Below, piece after piece: positions 21,936 to 33,004 of a stretch of 39,937 nt of DNA (positions are counted from its first letter, which is position 1; every line of letters begins with the position of its first letter). Origin of the DNA: Welwitschia mirabilis. Taxonomy: Eukaryota > Gnetophyta > Gnetopsida > Welwitschiales. Under the pieces are notes generated by a model. That model had not been told where the DNA came from, made no database searches, and saw nothing but the letters and a program-made list of their open reading frames with translations. Made by a program: the position numbers and the translations under genes. Location of the stretch: the NCBI GenBank assembly GCA_051453625.1, contig JBOZIK010000001.1:66711854-66751790 (forward strand), read 5' to 3'.

Positions 21936-23702
21936 CTCATTCCCATTATTCTTTCTTTTGCTTTAATTTCTTCTCTTGCATGATTTTACCAAAGGATTAT
22001 GTGATTTTTTAATGCTTGTGGCTATTTAAATGGGATGAGAAAGTTTGAACATAAATCAAATNNNNNNNNNNNNNNNNNNNNNNNNNNNNNNNNNNNNNNN
22101 NNNNNNNNNNNNNNNNNNNNNNNAAAAAAAGCAGAGTAATATCACATGCCTTTTTTCATGTTATTGAAGGTTCTTAATTAGTATGCCTTAGATGAGCATG
22201 TTATGCCCTAAATAATCATGTAATACTAATGTGTTTGATTTTATATGATTTCTTTTTCCTTTAGCTTACATTCACTTTTAAGATAGATTTGCATTCTAAG
22301 GATCTATTGAAACTTCTATGTTGAGACTAACTTATCACTAATTAGAGCATCATTAACTTGTTCAAGAGAGAAAGGTTAATGATCACTCTGACAATGTAGG
22401 ATATTCTAATTCTTAACATCCTAATGCTATAGTTATGATTCAATGTAAAGGTGATTTAATTCTTGAATATAAGTGTTTATTCTATATCTAGTATTTATAG
22501 TATAAGACAATTCTAGTATATGAGGTTTTAAGCTTATTGAAAGTATTATAAAATTATAACTAGCATGTAGTAATAGAATAGGAAGTATTTGATTCTTTAA
22601 AATTTTAACTTCTTATAATCTAGAAANNNNNNNNNNNNNNNNNNNNNNNNNNNNNNNNNNNNNNNNNNNNNNNNNNNNNNNNNNNNNNNNNNNNNNNNNN
22701 NNNNNNNNNNNNNNNNNNNNNNNNNNAAATGGAAGTTGCATTTAGTTTAGACTTACATTTCATTTGTATGATGTATTTACATTATTATTTCTTCATTGTT
22801 ATTTTATTCCACTTTAAGGTTACATAGTATTTAATTTATGAAATCAATTCTCTTTCTTTTATCCTATGCTTTCAATGATATTATGATATTTAAGTCACTT
22901 TCATCTATATTAGTGTGTTTGTTATGTAAATCTATATATTTATGAATTATAGGATTTATTTAAGAATGCAACATTTGCACAAATAAACATCACACTAGCA
23001 TCACAATAGGGTTTCATTCTCATTATTCTTTCTCATGCTTTGATTTCCCCTCTTGCATTCTTTTCTTAGAGAATTATGTAATTATTTTATACATGTAAGT
23101 ATTTAAATGGAACTACAAAGATTAAATAAAAATCAAATATTTAATTAAATGATTAGAACTGTGAAGTCTTCTGATCACTAGAAGAGTCTTTCAGCCAAGC
23201 TAAAAGAATAACAGTAATGTAAGATGTCTTTTTCTATGTTATTAAAGGTTCCAATTAGTATGCCTTAGATGAGCATGTTATGCCCTAAATAAGCATGTAA
23301 TACTAATGTGTTTGATTTTACATGATTTCTTTTCCCTTTAACTTACATTCACTTTTAAGATAGATTTGCATTCTAAGGATCTATTGAAACTTCTATGTTG
23401 AGACTAACTTATTACTAATTAGAGCATCATTAATTTGTTCAAGAAAGAAAGGTTAATGATCACTCTGACAATGTAGGATATTCTAATTCTTAACGTCCTA
23501 ATGCTATAGTTATGATTCAATGTAGAGGTGATTTAATTCTTGAATCTAAGTGTTTATTCTCTGTCTAGTATTTATAGTATAAGACAGTTCTAGTATATGA
23601 GTTTTTAAGATTATTGAAAGAATTATAAAATTAAAACTATCATGTAGTAATAGAATAGGAAGTATTTGATTCTTTAAAATTTTAACTTCTTATAATCTAG
23701 AA
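21936..23702. repeat. Direct repeats of about 690 bases, 1077 apart
   Basis: 21936-22626 matches 23011-23702 at roughly 95% where comparable. The left copy stops exactly at the 100-N gap 22627-22726 and also contains a 62-N gap. The sequence right after the gap (22727-23010) is not a copy of the sequence before 21936, so this is not a simple contig overlap. It may be a true duplication or two haplotypes with an insertion difference. Confidence 0.6.
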
Positions 23703-24497
23703 AGAATTTTGTATTAGTTGCTTATATAAGTTTACTTTCATTTTATATATGATCTATTTTGAAAAATTTTCATAATGATTCTTGAAATTTCTTATTTTTC
23801 TTACTTTGTATTATGTGAGGTTTGATTACTAGATGAAGTATGAGTTCATTTGATTAGGTGTCTTAACGTTTTGGCCTTCTTGATAACCTATGTATCATTA
23901 TCAACAAATCTTCAAATAACCCTTTGTCTTAAAAGTTTTTCATATTCCTCAACTAGTTATTCCTATTAATTGAGTTATCTTTCTTAGTTACCATTTACCT
24001 ACACATTGTAATTCTTAGCTACATGTTAAGTCTTAACTAGTTAATCATATTATTATATACTTAAAACCTGTACTCCTCTTTAGATGGAATATGAATATAG
24101 GTATTCAATCTTATGAGGCTACATTTTTTTGACTCTCAATTAATCTTAAAGATCTTGTATATTTACTTAATATATGCTTGCATAAATATTGATCCAACTA
24201 AAAACTCTTATTAATGCTTTACATGATATGTTTATATGTTAATACTTTATTGGTATTCACTCATTGATAATAATAGTAGTCTTGTATATTCCATTTATTT
24301 CCTTAGGCTAAAGTTATAGCTTGGACATATTTCATACATTTTGTCCTTACTGTTAGGCTTTAGGGTGTTATATTGTACTTTGAAGTGGAAAAATTCAACT
24401 ACATTATACAAGCAAAAGAGTTGAAGAGGCATTAAAACAAACATTTTTACAGTGGAAACCTAACTTTCTTGTTTAAGTTTCAAGGAAAAAACTTTTT

Positions 24498-24513
24498 AAA
24501 GAATGGATAAAAA
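24498..24513 (+). other. Degenerate polypurine tract before the 3' LTR
   Basis: AAAGAATGGATAAAAA, purine except for two T residues, abuts the start of LTR similarity at 24514. The TG at the LTR start has become TA, a transition. Confidence 0.45.
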
Positions 24514-24741
24514 TAACATCTATATTTTCAAGATCCCAATATTTAGCTTAAAAACTAAATTAAAATAATTTTAGAATCCACAAGCTGATTTAGTTATTGT
24601 ATTTATTTTTCTTATTATTAAGATTTGATTATATTGTGGAAGATTTTATGCTATAATTATTATTTTAAGTTATTTAATTTTGTAATAGTCATAATATTAT
24701 TTTTTATTATAAATTATTAATAATTTAATTATTATCTTTAT

Positions 24742-24970
24742 TGGCTAAATTAATGTTTAAAGTAATGATTACATTAGTAGTTAAAGCAGTGGTTATGTTA
24801 GCAGTTAAATTAGTAGTTACATTAGTGGTTAAAGTAATGGTTACATTAGTGGATAAATTAGTTGTTACATTAGTCATTACATTAGTGGTTATATTAGTGG
24901 TTAAAGTAATGGCTATATAGTGGTCAAAGTAGTGGTTATGTTAACGGCTAAATTAGTAGCTACATTAATA
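24742..24970 (+). repeat. 12-base minisatellite in the 3' LTR
   Basis: The unit ATTAGTGGTTAC/AGTAATGGTTAC repeats imperfectly for about 230 bases. It is the counterpart of 14579-14798, with different internal variants, so the array predates insertion and has since changed in each LTR. Confidence 0.85.
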
Positions 24971-25144
24971 TTATTTCCCTTACATAAATTTAAAAATTTC
25001 TTTTATTTAACATAGAAAATGTTATTATATGATGGCTTATTTTAATTCTTTATTTTAATAATTACATGTAGTGGAATGATAAGCATTATTATTTATTATG
25101 ATAAAATTTTATGCACCTAGAGGTTAGGCAAGTAAATGATTAGG

Positions 25145-25549
25145 GGTTATGAAATCCTTTCCACCTCTACCACCTTCACTGCCTCCACCACCTTTATCAC
25201 ACTTCTTTCATGTCAGTATCTCTTCATGTTCTTATGTCTTTCATATTGCTACATCCTCTTGCTATAAATAGGACTTTCTTTTCATCTCATTTNNNNNNNN
25301 NNNNNNNNNNNNNNNNNNNNNNNNNNNNNNNNNNNNNNNNNNNNNNNNNNNNNNNNNNNNNNNNNNNNNNNNNNNNNNNNNNNNNNNNNNNNGGTTATGA
25401 AATCCTTTCAACCTCTACCACCTTCACTACCTCCACCACCTTTACCACCTTTATCACACTTCTTTCATGTCAGTATCTCTTCATGTTCTTATGTCTTTCA
25501 TATTGCTACATCCTCTTACTATAAATAGGACTTTATTTTCATCTCATTT
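25145..25549. repeat. Gap-flanking duplication, 148 and 157 bases
   Basis: 25145-25292 and 25393-25549 surround a 100-N gap. The right copy has one extra TTTACCACC. Both copies include the LTR TATA box. This is probably an unmerged overlap, differing by one short repeat unit as alleles often do. Confidence 0.8.
25263..25270 (+). promoter_or_regulatory. TATA box of the 3' LTR
   Basis: TATAAATA follows a CATCCTCTTGC context and precedes a CT-rich leader. It is repeated at 25520-25527 in the gap-flanking copy. The 5' LTR version has decayed to TATAACTA near 15076. Confidence 0.55.
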
Positions 25550-25957
25550 TATTTTTAAGAAAGCCTTTATTATTGAATCTTGATAACTTCAAACTTGGAA
25601 CTTGAAAATCCTTAAAGCCTTAGAATCTTTAGGAGCTTTCAAGTCTTCATCTTAATTTTATATGTAGGTTTTTGGCTTAGTTTATTTTATTATTTGATTA
25701 TTGGCTTAATTTATTCCCTTTTATGGTTATGAATTCTTGCATTTGCTTTTGTTTCTTAATACTTGCTTTTCTTAAAATTGTTTGTTAGTATCTCATACAT
25801 CATATGGAATTTTTATGTTCTATTCATATTANNNNNNNNNNNNNNNNNNNNNNNNNNNNNNNNNNNNNNNNNNNNNNNNNNNNNNNNNNNNNNNNNNNNN
25901 NNNNNNNNNNNTTGTATTAATATATGAGAAATTATGAAAATAAACTCGATTGCTATA

Positions 25958-26280
25958 ATTACCTTTATATAGTAAAGGGATTAAATTGTTCCCTTTGGAT
26001 GTGTGCAATTGTAATTAATATAAATTACCACATTAGAGTAAAGGAAATACACTATCCTCTTTGAATGTGTAAAATTGGAATTACTATAAATTACTTCTAG
26101 AAAGTAAGGAGAGTACATTGTCCCCTTTAAATGTGTGTAATTAGAATCAATATAAATTACCACTAAAGAGTAAAGGGAGTACCTTGTCCCCACTGGATGT
26201 GTGTAATTAGAAGTATTGTAAATTACCTCTAGAGAGAAAATGGAGTAAATTTCCCCTTTAAATGTGTGCAACTAGATTAC
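25958..26280 (+). repeat. 66-base tandem repeats in the 3' LTR
   Basis: There are about five units of 65-66 bases with conserved words AAATTACC, GAGAGTAAAGGGAGTAC, CCCCTTT and ATGTGTGTAATT. Since 66 is 22 codons, the minus strand stays open (25981-26271) as a 96-residue frame with a 22-residue period marked by repeating VIYxxSNxTH words. I treat that frame as a by-product. Confidence 0.85.
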
Positions 26281-27033
26281 TAAAAGTTGATATGATAATA
26301 GTAAAGAAGATAAATTAAAACTAAGGTCTTAATCACATTTTGTAATGCATTTTAGATTGTTTTGATAGTACTTCTTAGATTATTTTGGCATTACATTCTT
26401 ATATTGCCTTGATCATACTTTGGTTATTCTTGCAATTAATTTCTTATTTTTAGGAATCCCATGTCTATCTATTCCCTATCAAGGGCCATACAGGGAACTG
26501 TGAAGGTTATAGTTCTCAATTCACACTATTTTTGTTGAATAGGTAATAAAGTGGAGTATAAAAGAAGTTGATTTATGTTACTGAGGATGGAACATGAAAA
26601 TGTTGATTATTTATCTTGTTCTTGAAGAATTGTTAAAATGGAGTCATTTATTCATCATTGTAACTTGTAATTTGTTACGTCTTGTGATTGACTTTTGGCC
26701 TATGATGTTAACATGACACTTGATTTTACCTTAGAAATGAAGAAATATTTATTGTTATTGTACAAATAGATTCTTATGTGTACTTCTATTCTTTTTTGTA
26801 AAGTTATTTCAGAATTGTATTTATTTATCTAACCCATGAATAGTGATACATGATTTAAGTTATAAATAGTTCATTTATCTACTTATAGATAGTGAAATAT
26901 GGAGCTCATTATGGATAGTCTTAGGAAATATATTTATGTTAATAATAGTTAAGAAAGTACAAGTAATAATGATTATCTATTATCTTCTACTTTATTAGTT
27001 GACATTTTTGGTTGTAAAAATTAGGACATTACA

Positions 27034-27038
27034 GAGTT
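27034..27038. repeat. Right target-site copy of the large element
   Basis: GAGTT follows the 3' LTR end and differs by one transition from GAGCT at 14337-14341. Five bases is the normal duplication length for Ty3/gypsy and Ty1/copia integrases. Confidence 0.6.
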
Positions 27039-27870
27039 ACCCATCTATATTAGCTTTTCAAAGTTCAAGAACTTTAGAGAACAACATTTAAAATGATTCC
27101 AGGATTTATATAAGATGATCTACATTAAAACCCATCTTTATAAAAATAAAAAGTGAGAATTTTTACATAAAATAAATATGTAATTGCTTTGGAAAAATAA
27201 CTATAAGATAAGATGCAATTAATATGGAATAAACATAAATAAGAGTCTTTATTAAACTAAAAACTAATTATCATAAATCAGATTAAACTAAACATCTAAT
27301 AATGTAAAGAGCTAAAATAAATATAAATCTATCATTTTCAAGGAAAATATCTACTGTATAAAATAAACTAACATTATATTACACTACATATGTTGCCATT
27401 TTCAATTAATTGTAAAAGCTAAATGACTAAAACAAAAGCTATTTATAACTTAATATAGTACCATAAATAAAGAAAAGATCAAAATCAAAGATAAAAGTTT
27501 TANNNNNNNNNNNNNNNNNNNNNNNNNNNNNNNNNNNNNNNNNNNNNNNNNNNNNNNNNNNNNNNNNNNNNNNNNNNNNNNNNNAAAGAACTTTAAAAGA
27601 AATAAATAGTAATTATGAAAACATAGTAAAGGACTAAAACTATAACACATTTACAAAGAGGAATAACAAGAGATCCATTCCTAATCCATTAGTATACCTA
27701 TAAGAAAAACCTGAACATCACATTCTCCATTACTTACACTAATTTAATGTGTATTTTAAAAGCTTAAGCACTTACAAAATGCTATGAAAAATAGTTTATA
27801 GGCACAGGAACTACTACTCGAATAGTATAATAAAAAGAAGAATTTACAGATAAGGGTTTATTGGAAAATG
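27039..27870. other. A-rich DNA without recognisable gene
   Basis: Plus strand is A-rich, unlike the T-rich element before it. It contains an 82-N gap at 27503-27584. No coding motif is seen. Confidence 0.6.
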
Positions 27871-27880
27871 NNNNNNNNNN

Positions 27881-28510
27881 TGGAAGTTTGGGATGGGGGT
27901 GGGGGATGGGAGGTAATGGTAAGAGGAAGTGAATTTGATTAGGGGCCATTGAGAAATTTGATAGGGAGTTAAATATTTAGGAGGAGGGGATGGGAAAACA
28001 ATCCAATAGGGACCATAAAAAAACTTAATGTTAGGGGTTTAAATCCATGTAGTGGATTTGATGGAGGTAATGAACAAACTATATGAGTGAGATAGAGAAA
28101 GTCATTTAGGGGTAAATGTGAGGAGGGAGGAATACATTGAGTTAGGTAGATAGGTGGAAGGGAAGAGGTGGAGCATAATTGGTGAGAACATGGGGTGTAA
28201 ATGAAGAATGCATGACTAGAGGGGGTGGAAGGGATGATTTCAAGAAAGCTATTCAGAAACTTAATAAAGGTTAAGGTGGGGAGGAGATGATTTCAAGGGA
28301 CTCCATTCAGAAACTTAATGGAGGGGCTTGAAAAACTTATTGTGGGAGTGGAAAAGGGGGAGGATNNNNNNNNNNNNNNNNNNNNNNNNNNNNNNNNNNN
28401 NNNNNNNNNNNNNNNNNNNNNNNNNNNNNNNNNNNNNNNNNNNNNNNNNNNNNNNNNNNNNNNNNTGAGGATCTTTGAGAAACTTAATGAGAGGATATAA
28501 AAACATTAAC
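27881..28510 (+). repeat. G-rich, C-poor island of degenerate repeats
   Basis: After a 10-N gap (27871-27880) the sequence turns purine- and G-rich on the plus strand for about 630 bases. Words like CATTCAGAAACTTAATGGAGG and GAGAAACTTAATGAGAGG recur with variants. A 53-base tandem copy starts at 28233 and 28286 (GATGATTTCAAG...CATTCAGAAACTTAAT). A 100-N gap sits at 28366-28465. No protein is recognised. It may be a minisatellite-like or MITE-derived repeat. Confidence 0.65.
27890..27910 (+). other. Potential G-quadruplex motif
   Basis: Four runs of three or more G (GGGATGGGGGTGGGGGATGG plus one G) are separated by one- or two-base loops, which meets the standard quadruplex pattern. It is striking in a window this AT-rich. 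Confidence 0.7.
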
Positions 28511-30084
28511 AAGGGGTGTAAAATAATTTAATTAATAATAACCCCTTTTCCATAATTATTTCTTAGACTAAGAAATTTTTTTAACAAGAACAAATACATA
28601 AATTACATTTTTAGCAAGGGATAAAATAGATTTTTTAGTAAATTATAATAGCATAATGGTCTATCAAATACTTCTCATATTCAAATTCTTTTAGATTAAG
28701 TTATATAAGTACAACAAATTATAAAATTTACCAATAGCTAAATCTTTCTTTAGTTAAAAATACAATATTAAGCTTTCAACATTAACCGTTACAAGGCCTT
28801 CAAAAAATAAGAAAAAATTAGAAATTTGTTGTCCATATTTCCATTAACACCACTTAATGTTAAACATTCTAAATAATCCCTATACTTATGACAAAAGGGT
28901 ATAGATGAGAACAATTAGAAACACAATTCTCAATATGGTTAAGGTAAGAGAAAGAGGTTTCAAGAATATTCAAAGCTACCCAAATCAGAACAAGAGGAGG
29001 AAAGATCACAATTTACAAATTGAGAAGATACTTAAAATAAAATATGTAGAGGAAAGCTCATAATTTGTAAATTAGAAAGGTATCCATTTGATTATCTTGA
29101 ATTTATGTTCAGAAAAAGGAACTTTTTTTTTTTGGTGCATTTGTGCCTTATATACCTAGTCATTTACTTCCATGGCCATGAAAGCCCAATTGAGTGTATT
29201 CTCTTTGAAGTCCATGTAACTTGGTTATCCTAGTCAGATTCTTATTCTTACTAATTAATAATTAAATCATAAATCTTAGCTTTATTCTAGGGCCTAAGAA
29301 ATTTTATGCCATAATTCCATTTTAAGATATACAGCCAAAACAAGAAAAGAATAAAGAAACACAAGCAATAATTTCATAAGAATAAATCATTTCAACAATG
29401 CAATTAGGTTAATACCACTTAAAACATAAAAGACGCCTCAACCATATCCAAGAAAGTATAAAATGTATAGTTCCTAAAATTTGAAGGTCTTATTTTAAAC
29501 TTTCAAGGGTAAAAATCTAAAGAAAATTTGAGAAAAATGAGAAAAGAGATAAGGCCTTTAAGTTTCAACGCATTTATAGAAAAAGTTAATGAGGTGTCAA
29601 GTATCCAAGTGATCAATTCATTTTTCTCTAAACCCCCTCCTCATATTTAACCTTTTAAGAAAAATAATCATAAAAGTAAAGCTCCTTTAATAAAAAAGAA
29701 AAAAAGGAAGTAACAAATGACTTGTAATACCAATTTAAAACCTTAGCATATGTCTAGAAAAACTAAACTCACATAGAAAATAATCATCTTGAATTATCAT
29801 TAACCTTAAACTTCCTTATTCCTAAATAATTTTTTATTAGAATTTAATTCTTTCTAACTTGTGAGAGTAAGGATGTGAAAATTAATTTATCTTTTATATG
29901 TAAAATTGATAAAATCTTAAAAACCAAAAGATTAAAAAATCTCTTTTTATTTTTTTGTTTGTCTTCTTTAAGAATTAAAAATATTGATACATTTTTGAAT
30001 GATGAAATAAGAGCTATGAGTCTCATGTAGTTACATTTAGAACATCTTCGAGTTTTACAGAGGACCATCTTCTATTTCTTTTTC
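28511..30084 (-). other. A-rich region, possible minus-strand LTR remnant
   Basis: The best clue is TATATAAGG on the minus strand at 29147-29155, followed in that direction by a T/C-rich leader with TTTCCTCCTCTTGTTC (about 28984-29000). Near 29000-29090 two related segments (ATCACAATTTACAAATTGAG and CTCATAATTTGTAAATTAG) form an imperfect tandem pair. A 74-codon minus frame at 29844-30068 has no family resemblance. No partner LTR is found in the window. Confidence 0.35.
29147..29155 (-). promoter_or_regulatory. Possible TATA box, minus strand
   Basis: TATATAAGG in a plant-like context with a downstream pyrimidine-rich leader. Chance occurrence in AT-rich DNA is quite possible. Confidence 0.3.
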
Positions 30085-30510
30085 NNNNNNNNNNNNNNNN
30101 NNNNNNNNNNNNNNNNNNNNNNNNNNNNNNNNNNNNNNNNNNNNNNNNNNNNNNNNNNNNNNNNNNNNNNNNNNNNNNNNNNNNNNNNNNNNNNNNNNNN
30201 NNNNNNNNNNNNNNNNNNNNNNNNNNNNNNNNNNNNNNNNNNNNNNNNNNNNNNNNNNNNNNNNNNNNNNNNNNNNNNNNNNNNNNNNNNNNNNNNNNNN
30301 NNNNNNNNNNNNNNNNNNNNNNNNNNNNNNNNNNNNNNNNNNNNNNNNNNNNNNNNNNNNNNNNNNNNNNNNNNNNNNNNNNNNNNNNNNNNNNNNNNNN
30401 NNNNNNNNNNNNNNNNNNNNNNNNNNNNNNNNNNNNNNNNNNNNNNNNNNNNNNNNNNNNNNNNNNNNNNNNNNNNNNNNNNNNNNNNNNNNNNNNNNNN
30501 NNNNNNNNNN
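30085..30510. other. Assembly gap, 426 N
   Basis: Base composition changes from A-rich on the left to T-rich on the right across this gap, so an element boundary may lie within it. Confidence 0.9.
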
Positions 30511-31099
30511 TTTTTCAAAAATTATTAATTTGAAAAGGTCCTTTTATTCTTTATTTTGAACCTTTTGTTTTCTTTTAATAATCATAACTAGCTTATATAT
30601 TTTTCATCTTACAATCCCTGTTTTCATTTTAGTTAGGGATATAATTAATTAGAAACATCTATCTTTATTAATATTTTATTTTTATGATTGATTATTTTTA
30701 TATTAAATTGTATAGTTTGCATGTGTAAAATCTGTATGCTTTACTATCTTTTGTAATACTATTTTATAATATGATATTTGAGTGTATTTCATTTTGTTTA
30801 TCTTATATCTATGTTTTTCTTTATTTTTATAAATAAAACTTAATAATATTTCTACTTTAATTTGTATATTAATAAATAAAATGTTAAGTTTCTAATGTCT
30901 CCATGTTTTATGTATGACCTTGTGTAACATATATATTATTATTCTTTGATGATTATAGTACTATTACTTTATATGTTGGATTATTTATAGAACCAACATC
31001 TAGATCCATAACTATCCACTTGAGCTACAAACATCTTGATTATTAGTAGTATTTATTTCTCTTATTATTATTATTACTTATAGAATACATTTAAAGAGA
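30511..31099. other. T-rich DNA without recognisable gene
   Basis: No coding motif or repeat partner is seen. It directly precedes the first of the two large direct repeats. Confidence 0.55.
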
Positions 31100-32080
31100 C
31101 TAGTTGGAGATGTCATGGAACTTGAATGTTTGATGAAATAAGGTATTAATAGTTACTATTTTGACTATTTAAACTATAATACTATGCTCAGAGGTATCTT
31201 TTTACTTTTTAGGTAAGAAATATCTCAAATACCAAAGAGTTCAAAATGATCCATTATGATCTACTTTAAGGCTAGTCATGATGATTATGATCAAAAGATC
31301 AAGATCAAGGGTGAAAATGTAGAGCATAGACAAGTACTTTAACCTAGTAGCTTTATAGATGATTCATAGTTTCTTTTCCATTATCATATCTAATAAACTT
31401 ATTGATTTTATAATCCTAATTTATTTCAACACTAGGTGCATGACATGGATGATATTAAAATCTTTTAGGACATTAGTACCTTGGAAATTTACATTCTAGG
31501 AGCTATAATTTTTTCGTTCCTAGTCACTTTTAGTCAAATTTGATGTTTTCATGTAATATAACTTATAAGATATAAAATTGAATTAAATTAATTTTAAAAA
31601 TTTAGGTATTTAATTTTTAAATTACCTTTGCTACTATAGCAACAATTCCTTAATAACAATGATGGTGCAATACCATTACATAGTCCTCACCATTATCACA
31701 TATGAACATGTAATGATTTTGATAAATCTTTAGTTTAAAATAAACCCTAATGCACCTGTAAAGATGCATCCCAATATTAAAAATTATATCATAGCATTTC
31801 TATACTAAGTTCATGTCATTTTCATGCTCTAAAGTTAAATTTAATTCATTCTCGAGTATTAGAATAATATATTTTACTTTTTTTATTGTTATATATATTT
31901 CTTCACTTTCAAGTTAATATTCTTTCTACATCAGTCTTGGAATCTTTTTATATTCTTTATTCTTAGCTTTTGCTAATGTAAACATCCATTTTTATCCTTT
32001 CACATCCTCTCATATTTTAGTTTCTTTTACTATTTCTCCATTTTTTATCCATCTGGAGGGCACCACAAGGGTGGTGAAGT

Positions 32081-32101
32081 GAAGAAGAAGAAGAAGAAGA
32101 A
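32081..32101 (+). repeat. (GAA)7 microsatellite
   Basis: Seven perfect GAA units. The corresponding place in copy B (about 35752-35782) lacks the array, so it expanded after the two copies separated. Confidence 0.9.
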
Positions 32102-33004
32102 TAAGGCATAATATCTTATAGAAATTTAAATTAAATACTAATGAAAGGGATTTAATTACATTTTAAATTAAAAAATGTTATATTCCCTTATGTCTATATG
32201 ATTTTGTTTAATTAATTTATGCATTTTCATTGTTCTTTCATTTTAATTTGATTAGACTACTTATAGCATGTTATATAGTTATTACTAATTGTATTGTTAT
32301 TAATTTAACACCTATCACAAAATACTATAATTTTACATTGTTGGTTATTCTATGTTAAATAAATGGTGTGCTTGATTACTATTCTATCTTCTTTTCTTCA
32401 TTCTTCTCTTTTTTTGTAGTACATTTTATTACAATGCCATTTCCCTCCCTAAATAATTGATGATGAATTTTTATTTCTTTCTTTTAAAATGTAGTAGTTT
32501 AGTTTATAGCTAGGTCATTTATATTCTTTTAAATCAAAATTATCCATTTTTACATTAACCCTTCTTTCTTATTTCTTCTCTTTGTAAAATCGAAGTAGAC
32601 TAGTAAATTTCAATGTTTGTTTTAACCATAAATATTTTTTTCCTTTCACTTCTATGGCTTTGAACACTTATCATTATCTTTTTTTGATGATCTAAAAATT
32701 TTATCATTACTATGTCAAAACCCAAATTTAGTCTCTAAAGATCCTTTTTTAGTAATTTACTTTTAACATTACAATTTTGCATAGAGATGTTTTTGGACTA
32801 TAAAATCTTAATTTGTTTATTTTTGCATAATGAATTTTATCTTTCATTGTTGATGTGTTTTTAAAAATCTAGGATCCTATATTCTAGTGTTTTTGAGTAA
32901 TTCTATAGTATAAAATACTTTTTTTTAAATTTTTATCATTTTTGTAATATTCTTAGTTAAAGTGGGGTTGAGTATAATTTTTGTAATTTTTTGAATTGTT
33001 TCTA

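Larger units (their letters stand above)
18083..24497 (+). other. Interior of the large element, no coding seen
   Basis: This is 6.4 kb of T-rich DNA, with gaps at 22062-22123 and 22627-22726. The longest open stretch with real sequence is about 64 codons (19064-19258), with no family resemblance. A TATAAATACC with pyrimidine-rich surroundings at about 19281 could be a second promoter or a buried LTR remnant. I found no motif of Gag or Pol on either strand. A nested element cannot be excluded. Confidence 0.55.
14342..27033 (+). mobile_element. Large LTR retrotransposon, non-coding interior (LARD-like)
   Basis: Long direct repeats (14342-18067 and 24514-27033) flank a 6.4 kb interior. Evidence for a complete insertion: near-matching five-base target copies (GAGCT/GAGTT), LTR start TGTCATGTCC against the inverted complement of the 3' LTR end GGACATTACA (9 of 10), a tRNA-Met-like primer site four bases inside the 5' LTR, and a purine-rich tract before the 3' LTR. 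After removing gap-flanking duplications the LTRs are about 2255 and 2263 bases. No Gag, protease, reverse transcriptase or integrase motif is seen inside, so it is either a large non-autonomous derivative or an autonomous gypsy element decayed beyond recognition. LTR pairs differ by about 15-20% by eye, so it is old. Confidence 0.75.
24514..27033 (+). repeat. 3' LTR of the large element
   Basis: It follows the same order as the 5' LTR: TTTTCAAGATCCCAA start, 12-base minisatellite, CT-rich TACCACC tract, TATA box, GAGCTTTC leader, 66-base array, and end GGACATTACA at 27033. It has a 100-N gap with duplicated flanks (25293-25392) and an 80-N gap (25832-25911). It is followed by GAGTT, the right target copy. 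Confidence 0.75.

Noticed and set aside
25981-26271. 96-codon minus-strand frame with repeated SNxTH words
   Set aside because: Translation of the 66-base tandem array. The 22-residue period reflects the DNA repeat, and the paired LTR copy is not kept open.
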